The notes beneath the pieces are model-generated. The model was not told where the DNA came from, did no database searches, and saw nothing but the letters and a program-made list of their open reading frames with translations. Position numbers and translations under genes: made by a program. From the NCBI RefSeq assembly GCF_024362695.1, contig NC_065420.1, positions 156,501 through 220,500 of the forward strand: DNA of 64,000 nt, in the 5' to 3' direction. The stretch's first letter is position 1; every line of letters begins with the position of its first letter. Shown here in pieces: positions 32,793-46,043 of this stretch. Source of the DNA: Pectinophora gossypiella. Its lineage: Eukaryota > Arthropoda > Insecta > Lepidoptera > Gelechiidae.

Positions 32793-35700
32793 TTATCTGC
32801 GGTATCTGTATCGCTTGAAGTGGAACCAGAGCTGGAAGATGTTGTTGTGGAAGTGGCAGCGGAAGCCGCGCTTGTACGAGTACTCCCACTCGCGGTTGAC
32901 GATCTTGAACGCGATGTCCTCGTACGGCGGGCCCGCGTGGAACCGCAGCACCGCGAAGTCCGGATTCTCGGGGCACGCTTTCTGATATAACAAATATTGA
33001 ACTTAAAGTTTTGGATTGTATTAATGTGGCAGAGGGGAACAACGTCTACGTATGACTCTTCCTTTCCCAGTGTTGCTGTAAGGTTACAGATACTAACCAA
33101 TGAGAACTCCGGCGTAGAGTTCTTGTCGATGAGGTCCGGGTAGAAGATGTTGAACTTGTAGCCCTGCACGATCTTGGGCGGCGGGTTGTCCATGTCGTAG
33201 TGGGTCTGGTTGTACTTGTTCCACTCGAAGCCCGTGTGCACTCTGGAAGGAGGACACAAACACCTTACTTATGTACTTTGCACAAAGTAAAATACTGGGA
33301 TAGTTAACCTTGAGAGGGAGACAGCAATACTCAGTAAAGGTTAGAGAGAAAGAATTACGAGTCCTGGCTGGTGCGTAAGCAGGTATAATACGCATTCAAG
33401 AAAAAAAATAGACGCAAATACCACGTCACGCATTATCACAGAATCATAACTCTAAGATAGCTACGCTGAAAGTAAAATATTAGCGTAATTTCAATTGATG
33501 TGAAGTAACAATAGAAAGAACAATGACATTCGGTGACATTATATCATAGGAGAAATCCTGTAGAGCTGCACTTCAAACGTTTTCGTAAGTGATTAGATAC
33601 TCGTACACGCGAGGCGTTACCTGTTGAAGTATCGCGGCTTCCTGGGGCGGTACTTGTCGGCCCAGAGGCAGGGCTGGTCGGGCAGCGCATGCTCCACGCT
33701 GAAGCCCACCTCATCCCCGCTGTTGCCCATGGACCGCGCCGCGGCTCGCTCCAGGGCCGCCGTGCTGCGCGCCGGCGCCTCCGGGGGCTGCGGGGGGCGT
33801 GGCGGGTTAGGGCACTTTGTGGACACAACGCTTTGACACTTTGAAAGCTTAGGGATGTGGCGGCGCATACTCACGGCAGTGGCGGTGGCGGCGGTGGCGG
33901 CGGCGTGGTGCAGGCGCGCCCTCAGGTAGGCCAGGCGGCGCTCGTCGTGCGCGGCGGGCAGCAGCAGCGTGGCGGGCTCCAGGCGGCGCGGCGACAGCGG
34001 CCGCGGCGAGTACCCGCCCGCCGCGTACAGCGCCTCGCACGCCGCCTCGGCCGCCTCGTCCGCCGAGGCAGACGCAGCCTCCGCCTCCGCCTCCACCTTC
34101 GCGTCTGCCCGAGAGTGCGATGGCTCCGGGCTCTCCGACCTGTGAGACGGACACTTTTATTACAAACAAAACTAAAAAATATACAAAATCTATCTGTTGT
34201 CATTATTTATTTTTGTCCTCGTCTTTCCAGAACTTCGCAGGGTACGTTCCTCAAAATCAATATAGATGACGCTATACAGTTTTTCTTCGTTGAACCTTCT
34301 AATTTCATAGATAACAGACATAATATTTATCTTTCATCTTTGTTTTTGGGTGTAAAAGATGACCTTTTTTATTGCACCCAGGCACATATACATCTTCCAC
34401 CCACTATTATTCTTATCAGGATAAAGAGAAGAAATATAGGTACCAACATAATTCTATACATAATGTGATCCAAATATCAAGCAATCTTTTTATATATGCT
34501 CTGCCATTGCATTGTATTTCGGAATAATTATAGCATACCCGAGTAATGACGAAATAGGTAATTATCGCATTAAAACTGAACAACGCCATCTATATTGTTT
34601 TTAGTAAACATACACTGGAAAGTCCCTCATTACAAGGTAGAGGATGATACTTTTCGACGGATCTACACAAAATTAACGCCCGTAGACACGGATACGAAAT
34701 AAGAACGATTAAGAGATTGGTTGATATATACAAATCATTGCACAATAGTCGAATATTAAGGTGATTCGTTTTCCATACAAAAGTTGATGCAGTGCTACAG
34801 GAAAACGGATAGAGGAATATTGTTATAAAACCGATAAATAGTAATATTTTGGTGTATTATTTTCGCAAACTAACAAAAATTTAGGGTCCGAATACGAGAA
34901 GTACCATATTTCAGACCCTCAATTTTGATCAATTCTACATTTGTAGTGGTGCAGATTACAGTGTATTTGCTGAGCGTGTAGAGGTGTCAATGTTAGTTTG
35001 TGTGCGTGATAGTTTTTTTTTCTCTAAAGGCTTTGACTACTTGACAAGTTTAATAGAATGTCAGTGACAATTTATAAAGAGATTTTGTATGAAGAGAATA
35101 AATATAAATAAAAAACTCAAAATACTACAATCTGAGAAAAGGAATATTGGAAAAATATTTTTGTTTTAACGCATATTATTTAAACATTTTTAAATAATGG
35201 GTAAGTACCGTGTTTTAAAAGAGGACATATATTATAATAAAAAATCAATACATAAAATGAAATGGCTGTATGGGCATAGTTCCCTTTGCCTTACCCTTCG
35301 GGGAAAACCAAATCAAAAAAAAGTTGTTGCATTTGCCGGCCTAAATAGTAGTCATTTATAATTAATTGTTTTTCCATCCAACATACAGATTTATTTATAT
35401 TCTCTTTGCCGCGGACTTTTTGGAGGGAACGGGAACGGGAAGGTTGCTTTCTTCATTGAATAATCTAAATAATCAATACGAAGTGGTGTTTTGTGGTTAA
35501 TGATCACATTAAGTTAGTCGAAAAACATTCCCGATAGTATTATTAAATCGGAATATTCAATAAACAAAGTGTACCTATCTATTTTCGCTTTGCGCCAACA
35601 AGCCGCTTACTTCGTTTGGGGTTCGGAGTAGGAGTCTGCTCCGAGGGTGGGGGCTTAGGTTTCATCATTTCATTAATCATCATCAAGAAAAAAAACACAA

Positions 35701-38475
35701 GACATGGCTGTATGGGCATAGTTCCCTTTGCCTTGCCCTTTGGGAAAAAAAATAAGATAAATGACAATGGGCACTTTTGTATGAAACTTGGTCCAAGAAC
35801 CTCCACTGATGAGACTTATATGTAATGAAAGCTTATGCTTTCCCTATGATTCTGGCAAAGTCCTATCAGATTCTGTCCCGGGGTTCTTTTTTTACGGCCA
35901 TGTTTGTCCTGGCTAAAAATGTGATAAAATACAGTGGGAGCTAAAATCGGCTCAAGATTTGTTGCTGGATAACTAAGTCTACATAAATAATTATGTATCA
36001 TATTGTATATCATTTTAAAGAGGATCTTTTCCAGAATCCGAAACATAAAAAAAAACAAAAAAAAATCTTTTTGTAAGCGAATTATAGTCAATTTATATCT
36101 GCAGCGCCATTGTTTCTCGGTAGCTAAGTTCAAGTTTCATGCCTTTTACCCCTTCCAAAAGTATCTTACCGATTTTTTTTATATTGCTTCCGGAATTTGA
36201 TCTGAGTGATAATAACAAGAAAAATAAATAAACACCTCTCCGATAGAGACCGGCTAAGCTATTGCCTATTGCAAGAAATCGTCATCATTAGCAAGTCATT
36301 ACGGTATTGCATATTATAAGCTTATCAGCAACTTGGAACTTGGTCCAAGAACCTCCACTGGTGAGACTTGCATGTAATGATAGCTTATACTTGTCCTATG
36401 ATTCTGGCAAAGTTCTATCAAACTCTGTCCTAGGGTTTTTTTACGGCCATGTTTGTCCTGAGTGTACAGTAGTGGACTGCAAAATCACCTCAGGATTTGT
36501 TGTCGAAAAACTATTTAACAAATCTATATACATAATTATATATCATAATGTATATCAATTTTTAAAGGGGAAGGTTATCAGAATCAGAAACACAAATAAA
36601 AAAATGCATTAAGTATGTAAACGACTTTTAGCCAACTCACGTCCGTAGCACCATTTTTCTCAGCAGCTACGTACGAGTTTCGCGCCTTCCAACCTTTCCA
36701 AAGAAGTCCAATCATTTTTTCCTTCTTCTGATATTGCATTCTTAACCTGACAAGACTAAGTGACAACAACAAGAAATAAAATAGATACCATTCCGATAGA
36801 GGCCGCGTAAGCTATGGACCTATTGCAAGATAACGTACTCAAAGGCTAGTCATTATAATCCAACAGACGTAACATGATTAGAATGCGGGAGGACGCAAAT
36901 GTAGTATGTTTTCTTTCACCACAATCTTGTTTTATTAATCCAGGCTTATATCTTGTCTTATAAACAATGCCGAATGGTACAACAAACGTATCGTAAACGT
37001 AAGGTTGCCTGGTAGTAATTGCTACCTTGGCAATAAAGCCGCCTTTTGCACCAGTTATTGCCTGAACTTGTTTAATAAATGTGTTTCAATAGAGTCATTG
37101 TATTGCATCTTGATTAGAATGACTTATTTCTTGTTTCTCTCGTACTAAGCTGTATAGTTGTATTGCTGTTAGTGTTAAAGAGACACATATTTCGTCTCTT
37201 TCGCATAAGGCGATGTACTACATTTCCGTCCCGCCGCATTCTAATCATGTTACGTCTGTTGGATTATAATGACTAGCCTTTGAGTACGTTATCTTGAAAT
37301 AGGTCCATAGCTTACGCGGCCTCTATCGGAATGGTATCTATTTTTTTTTTCTTTGTTGTCACTTGTCAGGTTAAGAATGCAATATCAGAAGAAGGAAAAA
37401 AATGATTAGGCTCCTTTGGAAAGGTTGGAAGGCGCGAAACTCGTACGTAGCTGCTGAGAAAAATGGTGCTACGAACGTGAGTTGGCTAAAAGTCGTTTAC
37501 ATAATGCATTTTTTTTATTTGTGTTTCTGATTCTGATAACCTTCCCCTTTAAAATTGATATACATTATGATATATAATTATGTATATAGATTTGTTAAAT
37601 AGTTTTTCGACAACAAATCCTGAGGTGATTTTGCAGTCCACTACTGTACACTCAGGACAAACATGGCCGTAAAAAAACCCTAGGACAGAGTTTGATAGAA
37701 CTTTGCCAGAATCATAGGACAAGTATAAGCTATCATTACATGCAAGTCTCACCAGTGGAGGTTCTTGGACCAAGTTCCAAGTTGCTGATAAGCTTATAAT
37801 ATGCAATACCGTAATGACTTGCTAATGATGACGATTTCTTGCAATAGGCAATAGCTTAGCCGGTCTCTATCGGAGAGGTGTTTATTTATTTTTCTTGTTA
37901 TTATCACTCAGATCAAATTCCGGAAGCAATATAAAAAAAATCGGTAAGATACTTTTGGAAGGGGTAAAAGGCATGAAACTTGAACTTAGCTACCGAGAAA
38001 CAATGGCGCTGCAGATATAAATTGACTATAATTCGCTTACAAAAAGATTTTTTTTTGTTTTTTTTTTTATGTTTCGGATTCTGGAAAAGATCCTCTTTAA
38101 AATGATATACAATATGATACATAATTATTTATGTAGACTTAGTTATCCAGCAACAAATCTTGAGCCGATTTTAGCTCCCACTGTATTTTATCACATTTTT
38201 AGCCAGGACAAACATGGCCGTAAAAAAAGAACCCCGGGACAGAATCTGATAGAACTTTGCCAGATTCATAGAGAAAGCATAAGCTTTCATTACATATAAG
38301 TCTCATCAGTGGAGGTTCTTGGACCAGATTCGCCCATTCTCCTTTTGAAATTCTTATCTATACTTATAATAAATCTGTAGAGAGGTCAATTCTGTACATT
38401 AAATATTTTTTCAAAATAACTATCAGGGGGTGATAAGTGGTCGATACTGATGCCAAAAATGCAATCAGTAAAATT

Positions 38476-38524
<49 letters not shown>

Positions 38525-41500
38525 ATGTTCCTTATAGAAACAAAAACTACTGGACGGATTTTAATGAAACTTGGTACAATTATTCTTCACACTCCTGGAC
38601 AGGTTATAGTATACTTTTCATCACGCTACAATCAATAGGAGCAGAGTAGTGAAGGGAAATCCTTTTGTATGAAAAATCTAAACCACTCAAGTTAGACGTT
38701 TGAAATTTGGCATGCAGGTACCTTAGATACCGTAGAGGTATACTAAGAAAGGAATTCCCGAAATTCCTACGGGAACGGGAATTAGCGGGAAAATCCTTTT
38801 GTATGAAAAATCTAAACCACTCAAGTTAGACGTTTGAAATTTGGCATACAGGTACCTTAGATACCGTAGAGGTGTACTAAGAAAGGAATTCCCGAAATTC
38901 CCACGGGAACGGGTATTAGCGGGAAAATCCTTTTGTATGAAAAATCTAAACCACTCAAGTTAGACGTTTGAAATTTGGCATGCAGGTACCATAGGTACCG
39001 TAAAGGTGCACTAAGAAAGGAATTCCCAAAATTCTCACGGGAACGGGAATTAGCGGGAAAATCCTTTTGTATGAAAAATCTAAACCACTCAAGTTAGACG
39101 TTTGAAATTCGTCATGCAGGTACCTTAGGTACCGTGGAGGTGCACTAAGAAAGGAATTCCCGAAATTCCCACGGGAACGGGAATTAACGGGAAAATCCTT
39201 TTGTATGAAAAATTTAAACCATTCAAGTTAGATGTTTGAAATTTGGCTCGCAGGTACCTTAGATACCGTAGAGGTGCACTAAGAAAGGAATTCCCGAAAT
39301 TCCCACGGGAACGGGAATTAGCGGGAAAATCCTTTTGTATGAAAAATCTAAACCACTCAAGTTAGACGTTTGAAATTTGTCATGCAGGTATCTTAGATGC
39401 CGTAGAGGTGTACTAAGAAAGGAATTCCCGAAATTCCCACGGAAACGGGAATTAGCGGGAAAATCCTTTTGTATGAAAAATCTAAACCACTCAAGTTAGA
39501 CGTTTGAAATTTGGCATGCAGGTACCATAGGTACCGTAGAGGTGCACTAAGAAAGGAATTCCCGAAATTCCTACGGGAACGGGAATTAGCGGGAAAATCC
39601 TTTTGTATGAAAAATCTAAACCACTCAAGTTAGACGTTTGAAATTTGGCATGCAGGTACCATAGGTACCGTAGAGGTGCACTAAGAAAGGAATTCCCGAA
39701 ATTCCTACGGGAACGGGAATTAGCGGGAAAATCCTTTTGTATGAAAAATCTAAACCACTCAAGTTAGACGTTTGAAATTTGGCATGCAGGTACTTTAGTA
39801 AACTTAAAGCTTAGTTGCAACAGGATATTACAAAATTCCCACGGGAACGGTAGTTACCGGGAAAAAACATTTGTATGAAAAAATCAAATCTAAGTAAAAG
39901 GAGAAACTGACTGACTCAGTGACTGACATATCAACGCATAGCCTGAACGGCTAAACGTAGGCATTTGAAATTTGGAAGGGACATAGCTTAGGTACCGTAG
40001 AGTTGCACTAAGAAAGGAATTCCCGGAATTCCCACGGGAACGGAAATTAGCGGGAAAATCCTTTTGTATGAAAAATCTAAACCACTTAAGTTAGACGCTT
40101 GAAATTTGGCTTGCAGGTACCTTAGTTAACTTAAAGCTTAGTTGCAACAGGATATTGCAAAATTCCCACGGAAACGGGAGTTAGCGGAAAAAACCTTTGT
40201 ATGAAAAAATCGAAACCGCGTAAGATAGATGTTTTCAATTCAATTAAATTAAATTATTTATTGCATTCCATGTAGTACAATGGGGTGTTACATAGGCATA
40301 GGAACTAAAACATGGACCCTGTAGGGCACAGCAACGTTGAAGGGAAGAGAGGAAGTGTGTATTAAAATTAAAACTCAATGAACAATCAATTAAAAAAAAT
40401 CAATTCAATCAATTTATTCAATCTAGCATGCATGCATACCTTAGTAAATATAAAGTTTATTTTTGGCTGTATTTTGAAAAATGGGAGTTATTGGGAAAAA
40501 AAATTGTACTTATGAAAAAATCTAAACTGCATAAGTATGCACTCCCACACACACAAAGATCTCTCTCTTATATAACACGCCACGCGGACGAAGTCGCGGG
40601 CAAAAGCTAGTGTATAATAAACAAACATCACAGACATCATGACAGATCTAAAACTAACGAAAATCTTTTTCTATTTGACTTATTTATGAATTTTAATCAA
40701 GAAAACGTGATAATAAGTTCGACAGCAACCAGTTCAGGTCCCCGAAACAGCCCATTTCAGGCCGCGTATATATGGAAATACTACTTCAATACGTCCCAGC
40801 CTCGTCTTTTTTTAACGTCCTCGTTAAAAAAAGACGTCCTAACCTGAACTAACTAACTTAACAATAAACACCACGCGTAAATATAAGTCCAGAAATGCGC
40901 TGCAAGTCGTCTGGACTGGGCGCGAAAACAACATAGAATTCGATTAGCTGCTAAGTGTCCCGCATGCTATCACCTGCTGTCACTGACATACGTATGAAGT
41001 CCCGCGGATTTTATTGGAACTAAATGACAAGTCATAATAATTATATGCGGATACTGCGACATCAGCGCCGTGCTTGCGGGACGTCCTGAAGCGCTATTAC
41101 ATCTTTCAAACGCGATGCGACAAAGTTTGAACCGACGCAATTTTGGAAAAATCTACCTTATTATTACTGTACTGTGATCGTTATTTGTAAAATCATACAA
41201 TACATATACACTATTCTTTATACACAATATAATTATTATGACATATTGTGGACTTTTCGGTAGACCTACAAAAAAGGAACAATTCAACCATACGTTGTTT
41301 TGTTATATCTCAATGGGCTCAGGCAATGTTTTCGCCGAAAGCTCCAAGTCGGCTATATTTGTAACGATAATTATGTTTGACATTCATCATCATTTTTGAA
41401 CCATTTTATACAAAAAAAATACTTGTATAAATTATATACCCTAAAGCACGCCCATGAATCACTCTACTCATTGGTGAAAACCGTATGAAAATCGGTTCAG

Positions 41501-44500
41501 TAGTTTTTTAGTTAGCCGCATGTTCACTGATGCGATTAATGCCTGTTAGAAATTTACAAAATAAAAAATACGGAAATTACGGAAGGTACTTTAGTGCAAA
41601 GTACATTATTGTATAATTATAATATTATTGGTAAAAGTGATACTTTTTGAAAATTCCGTAACAAATAGACGGGTTCGCCAAATTCAATTGTAAAAAAAAA
41701 TACAAAAGGTAAAAACAATTAAAACATGCACTTGGGTTTGAACCGTGAAACTTAAGAATGGCGGCGACTGCTTTACCAAATGCGCCATTTAGAAGTTAGA
41801 AGTAGACTTCAAATTATGCATCTCTTTTAATAGCTAACCTAGTTCGCATGTGTGTGTGACAGCTTCATGTTTGTACACAAATTGAAATGACACCAACTTT
41901 TGATGCAATGTTTTAATATGATATCTGCAGTAAATACTTTAAAATTGTAGCTTAACTTAAAGATAATGTATGTAAGATTTCGCCACCTAACATTTCACTG
42001 GGTCAGAACTCAACACTAAACGAATAAATGGAAAAAAATACGAAAACTGCAGAAGTAACGCCATCTGCTGACGCAGCGTTACCTAGCTGACTGAAATGCA
42101 TCACCTTAATTAAGTCTACGGCATAAACGGAACACGATCGCCGTGTCACAATTTACACGTATTCATCCAACGGCGCTCAGCTCACATCTATGCCTATAAA
42201 ATCCGCCATATTACGTATGTATAGCCTTACTGATCTCGCTCCACGGCTAGCTGGCTGGTGCCGGGCTGCGCCCCCGCCGCCCCCGCCGCGGGCTGCACGC
42301 CCTGCTCCTGCTTGAGCAGCGTGAGCTTGCGGCGCAGGTTCCGTCGGTGCCGCTCCCTGTGTAGTGGTACATCAATATTATCTCAGTGCACCACCTTATG
42401 ATTATTTCGACAAACATCAGTCTTGCTTTTTTGTAATTGTTGAGTGGAAATTTGATATTAAGTTATTGTATTTTTTTTTGTGTGGCGCCGTTTTATAGTA
42501 AACTATTTCTAATCTAAAAATAAAAAAAATAGGTAAGTAATGGCCCCGATTCCTGCAGACACCGCCTAATTTTATTTTAAGTTATATTCGTCGAAAAGTA
42601 AAGAGACGGATGATTCACAGCTCTTAATTTTAGGAAGAATGAGTAAATGAATGAATAACCCGGGCGAATAAAAAAAGTATGTCGCTGATATGCAATCCAT
42701 TTGACGTGCTGTCTACTTAACTGTGTCGGGTTTTTGACTGATGTAAAATTTTTAGACGGTTGTTTTAGTTTTGTGCTTAAAATTGACGCGTGATCCATAA
42801 ATTTTATGCTTGTCGATTACCCGTCCCTTTCCTTTTCGGCGGATAAGAAAATGACAGATATAACTTAAAATAAAATAAGATGGTATTTACAGGAATTAGC
42901 ACCAATGTGTAACTGTAATGTCAAACAAACTATGTTCATAATGGTCGGAGAGCCACCCCCGATAATGGCAGATGCGAGCACGGTAGTGTAGAGGCGGCAT
43001 GTGCCGGGCAGGCGGGACGGACTCACCGCAGCCGCGCGCGGGCCCGATGCGCCCTCAGCTGCGACAGCAGGCTCTCCCAGTAGCCCACGTCGACGCCCAC
43101 GCCGCGCATCTTGGCCTCGATCTGCGCCTGCATCGCCTCCAGCTGCGCGCCCGTCTTGCCTTTGAAGATCTGAAATTTGCAACTTGCCGGTAAGAACGAA
43201 AATTGGGAATTATTGCCGCGTACCGTCAGCTCGCCATTTCGAATGGGGCCCCTCAGAAACCTGGATACCGGAATTATGTTTGCAAAGCTCTAAGTGATTT
43301 TAATGTAAATTCCCCAAGCTGAAGCACTGCGCGGCGGCACCTGCGTGACGTCGTCGGCCACGGCGTGGTGCACGCCGTCGCGGCGGGCGTCGGGCGCCGC
43401 CAGCCGCCGCAGCTTGCCCAGCTCGTCCTGCACGATGGTCTCCACGTCCTCCCAGTACGACACGTTCGCGTTGTTCTCCAGCTCCTTGTACACCTGCGCC
43501 AGACAACACTGCTGTAACGACACTCACTGCTTAACACACTCGCCGGCACAGCTTTGACAGAGGTAGCTACCACACGACGTTGGCGTGCCGATATGTTGAC
43601 GACAGCAGTGAGTTTACACGCTCTAGTCGGCCAACATAGTGCATGAATGTCACTTACCTAGTGATTCTTAAAATGCGCAATAAATTTAGACAGCGTAAAT
43701 AAAAAGAAAACAACAACTTACAAAAGTTTATATGACGCAAGTGTTATGTACTTCTACATTGCGTATTCACCTGCCACTAATGACTGTGACTCACCTTGAT
43801 GTCTTCGAGCAAGTCCTCAAGGTCCTGCGTCTGCAAGCCGTTCAGGTAAGTGTACGGCTCGTGCATCTCCAGCGCGTCCACACACTCCTCTGAGCTCACA
43901 TACCAAGCCAGGAGATCTATAGGTTTTGCTGTAATTACAATAAAATTGTGTTTACGAAAAATCCTACTAATATAAAAACTGAAAGTTCGTGATGATGGAT
44001 GGATGTAGGTTTGTGTCTGTCACGCAAGAACTACTGAACAGATTTTGATGACATTTAACACACAGTAATATATTTTATGCATTAGAATAGGACATATACA
44101 ATAATGTATAAAGATATTGTGTATTAATTAGTTATATAACACACACAATATGCAACATATATGTATGTATACTGTGATGATGATAATTATGAGTACTTTT
44201 TATCTGAAATAAAAGATTTGAATGTATTTTTTTTTATATAACTTAGTACGACGAGATGAAAAAAGTACGCGCTGGTAAAACGGTTGAGTCTGGCGTGTCA
44301 CTGGGCGCATTGCGACTGTCGTGAGGAAAAATTCGCGATTAAAATCTCACATATTATAAATGCTTAACTTAAAAGTATAAAGAAAGTTTCGAAGGACAAG
44401 TACACATAATAACCAGGTGCTTTCCAAAGACGTCCCATAACAATTGACTTGCTCTAAACTAGCAAGCATGCATGAAGGCTTTAATAAGAGTGAAAGAAGT

Positions 44501-46043
44501 GAAAGCAGTGTCAGGATCGTAATAAGTAGAATTCCGTGTTATTTGCCAACCCCAGTGGGAAATAGGCGTGACGTTATGTACGTATAGGTGGTACCTCGGC
44601 CGTCCCGTATGCGTATCTGCGAGCGCAGCCGCGCCTGCTGCAGGTGGAAGGCGTCCTCCTGGCGCGCCCAGCTGCTGAACTGCTGCGCCTCGCGCGCGCG
44701 CGCCGCCGCCAGCGCCTCCGCCTCGCGCGCCACGCGCTCCGCCTCGCGCTCCAGCCGCCGCTGCTTCACCTGCAAAGCCACGCACCACCCTCATTACAGA
44801 CTCGGAACTAAACAAGTGCACCATGAGGCTGGCATGATCTAATCCTGGGTGCTCAAACAGTGAGTGTAAACTGTGGCCTGTTACTTTATTTGTTACTTAT
44901 AGTATAGAAGTGTTCTAAATCAGCTTAACAAAATATAATCAGACCTTACATAGGCAGCAGTTTTATAAAATAAAATGAATTGAAATAAGAACATCACCAA
45001 CCTTCTCAAGCTCAATCTTGTTTTCCAGCTGTTTCTGTCTGTTAAGAGCCTCCAACTCATCACGGGAGACATTCTTGACACCCTCTTTGGCCAGCTTTTT
45101 GGACCATACAAAGGTGTTGGTAAGAGCAGAGTCTCCAAACGGGTTGTCCTGGTTGGTGTAACACTGGTACTCGTTGTCCCAGCCCATGCGCTCGCGACGT
45201 TTACGCTCTTTTTCCTGCTTTTCTCTCAGTCTTCTTGCCCTGCATAAGTAAAACTTTCATAGTTTCAATTCAGTTTAATCAAAATTTGTTTAGTACAAGG
45301 TATGCTTAATTTCTGGCCAAGTAGTTAATGTCATTTGCGGCAAAAATCTACAATAAGTTATGTCAAAAAAGAAAGGTAAGCTTAACAAAGGTTCACTGAA
45401 GTGTGGGTACTTAGTTCATCTTATGATGGGTGTACCTCTGACTAACCCAATTGAGAATTTAGTAATGAGCTTGTTTGCATGTTTAATAAAAATTTACATA
45501 CCTCTTTTCTTCTGGTGTCTCATTCGCTTTCAATAATTCTTTCTGTTTTTTCTTCTCTTCTTTAATTCTTTGTCTCTCTGCCTCCAGTCTCTGCAGTAGC
45601 TTCAGTTCCTCCTCATCACTGTCACTGCTGCTGCTGCTGCTGGACGAGCTGCTATGTTTCTTCTTTTTCTTTTTACTCTTTTTGCGTTTACTCTTCTCTC
45701 TTTTCCTATCTCTGCTCTCAGACCTATGCTTGGATTTGGCTGAAGATCTTGATCTTTCACCTGACTTTGATTTGTGTTCTCCTCGACCCTCGACGGAACG
45801 ACTCCGTGTTAGTTCACGACGTTTACTCACTTCATTTCTAGGAGACCTGTAAACATGTAAACAGGTATAACCTAAAAACTGTAGAGATTTACACAGCAAG
45901 TTGCAACCACTAACATCATAAACTAATTAATGTATTGTCCAATGAATTAAATTACAGTTAAGGAAGAGAGCCATTAAAATTATTAAAAAATAACGAACAC
46001 CAGACCAAGTTTATGTAAATATAAACCACTATACAACTTACAT
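32793..46043 (-). CDS. cactin: Cactin, spliceosome-associated regulator
   Basis: Twelve exons with consistent phases: 46043-46042, 45846-45502, 45239-45002, 44769-44595, 43928-43795, 43493-43341, 43169-43027, 42356-42231, 34139-33875, 33787-33621, 33242-33098, 32981-32793; 693 residues. Known members act in spliceosome function and, in Drosophila, interact with the I-kappa-B protein Cactus. Residues 1-115 are arginine/serine- and lysine-rich (RS-like). Then NQDNPFGDSALTNTFVWSKK, a coiled region (KQRRLEREAERVAREAEAL), QEDAFHLQQARLRSQIRIRD, the Cactin_mid domain (MHEPYTYLNGLQTQDLEDLL, VDVGYWESLLSQLRAH), and the highly conserved C-terminal domain from LPDQPCLWADKYRPRKPRYF through NPPPKIVQGYKFNIFYPDLI to HNNIFQLWFHFKRYRYRR. 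The start codon is split by the first intron. Exon 9 is alanine-rich and less conserved. One intron of 8.1 kb is filled with transposons. Confidence 0.93.
34229..34634. mobile_element. MITE of the 15144-15709 family in a Cactin intron
   Basis: Arms ACGTTCCTCAAAATCAATAT and CGCCATCTATATTGTTTTTA with CTGGAAAGTCCCTCATTA at the right end; the interior carries the inverted ATCTTCCACCCACTATTATT block. Confidence 0.55.
34635..35263. other. Cactin intron, nothing recognised
   Basis: AT-rich unique-looking sequence. Confidence 0.35.
35264..35760 (+). repeat. Second copy of the ND-30-proximal repeat, plus tail
   Basis: A tail fragment (35264-35330, ATGGCTGTATGGGCATAGTT) is followed by a fuller copy (35405-35760) matching 30215-30612, from GGGAACGGGAAGGTTGCTTT to GGGCATAGTTCCCTTTGCCT. 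Confidence 0.65.
35790..38325. repeat. 2.5-kb palindrome with ~1.1-kb arms
   Basis: The left arm (about 35790-36905) is the reverse complement of the right arm (about 37212-38325), with ~300 bases between. Outer ends are GGTCCAAGAACCTCCACTGA and its inverse. Each arm itself contains two diverged direct units (starting about 35790 and 36338, both opening with CTTGGTCCAAGAACCTCCAC). Identical short frames appear on opposite strands at 36307-36612 and 37549-37806. The central spacer has a LINE-tail-like GGTTGCCTGGTAGTAATTGC. No transposase seen. Confidence 0.8.
38357..40610 (+). mobile_element. Non-autonomous Helitron, copy 3 (2254 bp)
   Basis: TC..CTAG ends between A (38356) and T (40611); same organisation as copies 1 and 2, but with nine 134-bp units (starts 38658 to 39730) and a longer (GTCT)n run, and with scattered substitutions. 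It lies in the long Cactin intron 32 bases right of the palindrome, on the opposite strand to the gene. Confidence 0.85.
40611..42230. other. Cactin intron, mostly unassigned
   Basis: AT-rich. A common lepidopteran repeat scrap (ATGAAAATCGGTTCAGTAGT) is at about 41484-41503. No gene seen. Confidence 0.35.
43966..44120 (+). mobile_element. Helitron-like 5' end fragment in a Cactin intron
   Basis: TCCTACTAATATAAAAACTG..AACTACTGAACAGATTTTGA is the opening of a widespread lepidopteran non-autonomous Helitron family, different from copies 1-3. No 3' end is seen. Confidence 0.5.

Noticed and set aside
36307..36612. 101-residue frame repeated on the other strand at 37549-37806
   Set aside because: The duplicate arises because the two arms of the palindrome are inverse copies; no similarity to a known protein is evident.
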